5,622 nucleotides of DNA, from the NCBI GenBank assembly GCA_948759685.1, contig CAQBGY010000235.1, positions 1 through 5,622 on the forward strand. The letters are read 5' to 3'. The DNA comes from an uncultured Eubacterium sp. Lineage in GTDB: Bacteria; Bacillota_A; Clostridia; Lachnospirales; Lachnospiraceae. Under the pieces are notes generated by a model that was not told the origin of the DNA, made no database searches, and was given only the letters and a program-made list of their open reading frames with translations. A program made the position numbers and the translations under genes. Of the stretch, positions 5,336 to 5,622 are shown in pieces (within the stretch, counting starts at the first letter, position 1; each line of letters starts with the position of its first letter).

Positions 5336-5622
5336 GTGGCAGGAAAGCAGGGGGATTCCCTCGGCGGACGGGGGATAAAGCGGAGCCTGAACAGAAGGAT
5401 ATTGAGAAACACCACCCTCAACATTCTGATTTTGGTGGTCATATGCTGTGTCATTATGGCCCTTTCCCTTCAGTCACTGGCCAACAACATTTTACTGGAC
5501 AGCCTTCAGCCGATGGCCCGGCAGTCGGCAAAGACGGTGGAGGCCAACATCCACATGCTGGCGGACCGCATGATGACCATTGCCGGCGACCCCCGGATGA
5601 GCACGGTGGCCGCCGCCGATCC
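5336..5622 (+). CDS. Membrane sensor protein, N-terminal part, probably a methyl-accepting chemotaxis protein (3' end missing)
   Basis: An open frame from GTG 5336 runs off the window after 95 codons. AAAGGAG (5319-5325) lies 10 bases before the start. The protein opens with a basic cytoplasmic stretch (GIKRSLNRRILRN), then one hydrophobic segment at about residues 29-49 (ILILVVICCVIMALSLQSLA), then an outside region starting NNILLDSLQPMARQSAKTVE and HMLADRMMTIAGDPR. This layout, with a helix leading to an 'ADRMM' segment, is what is seen before extracytoplasmic Cache sensor domains in methyl-accepting chemotaxis proteins and in some histidine kinases or diguanylate cyclases. The signalling domain lies outside the window, so the output type is not proven. 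Codons are clearly GC-richer than in the preceding genes, especially the pseudogene, consistent with host chromosome beside an acquired island. Confidence 0.6.
   Translation, partial: MAGKQGDSLGGRGIKRSLNRRILRNTTLNILILVVICCVIMALSLQSLANNILLDSLQPMARQSAKTVEANIHMLADRMMTIAGDPRMSTVAAAD

Noticed and set aside
5227..5454. Minus-strand gene of 75 residues
   Set aside because: It is antisense to the sensor gene, and its low-complexity Leu/Phe/Arg content comes from the opposite-strand coding; no domain is seen.
1..5622. CRISPR array, tRNA or rRNA genes
   Set aside because: No spaced direct repeats and no tRNA or rRNA-like sequence were seen on either strand.

Overview
The window reads as the edge of a bacterial defence island in a gut-type Firmicute, probably a clostridial or Oscillospiraceae-like species. 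This placement is an inference. It rests on strong AGGAGG-type ribosome sites, frequent GTG starts, the small helix-turn-helix protein type at the left edge, and a GC-rich 'GTAGGGCG...' inverted-repeat element of a style I associate with that group. The first 16 bases nearly match the end of an Illumina adapter, so the left edge is probably a raw contig end.

Bases 17-3375 hold a tight run of plus-strand genes. They are: the tail of a small HTH protein (17-167); a 5-methylcytosine DNA methyltransferase (142-1248); a DUF4928-type protein that is the likely partner restriction endonuclease (1241-2176); a Vsr mismatch endonuclease (2183-2602); and a TIGR02391/Ymh-type HEPN protein with an R-x4-H motif (2629-3375). 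The first three genes overlap and the fourth follows after 6 bases, which looks like one operon. The methyltransferase protects host sites, the DUF4928 protein presumably cuts unmodified DNA, Vsr repairs the T:G mismatches left when 5-methylcytosine deaminates, and the HTH protein may set expression.

Bases 3460-4934 carry an AT-rich gene for a protein of about 491 residues with a C-terminal PD-(D/E)XK nuclease core. As given it is broken twice: by a TAA where glutamine (CAA) is expected, and by a one-base loss in an A run. I treat it as a pseudogene, or possibly as a consensus error at the A run. With the HEPN gene it may be the remains of a second, little-described defence module.

Bases 4935-5335 have no gene. 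They hold a 130-bp MITE-like element directly after the pseudogene stop, a 13-bp hairpin terminator whose T run lies on the minus strand, an extended -10 promoter overlapping a perfect 12-bp palindrome, and a leader of about 110 bases. From 5336 to the right edge is the GC-richer start of a membrane sensor gene, probably a methyl-accepting chemotaxis protein. It looks like ordinary chromosome and marks the right edge of the island.
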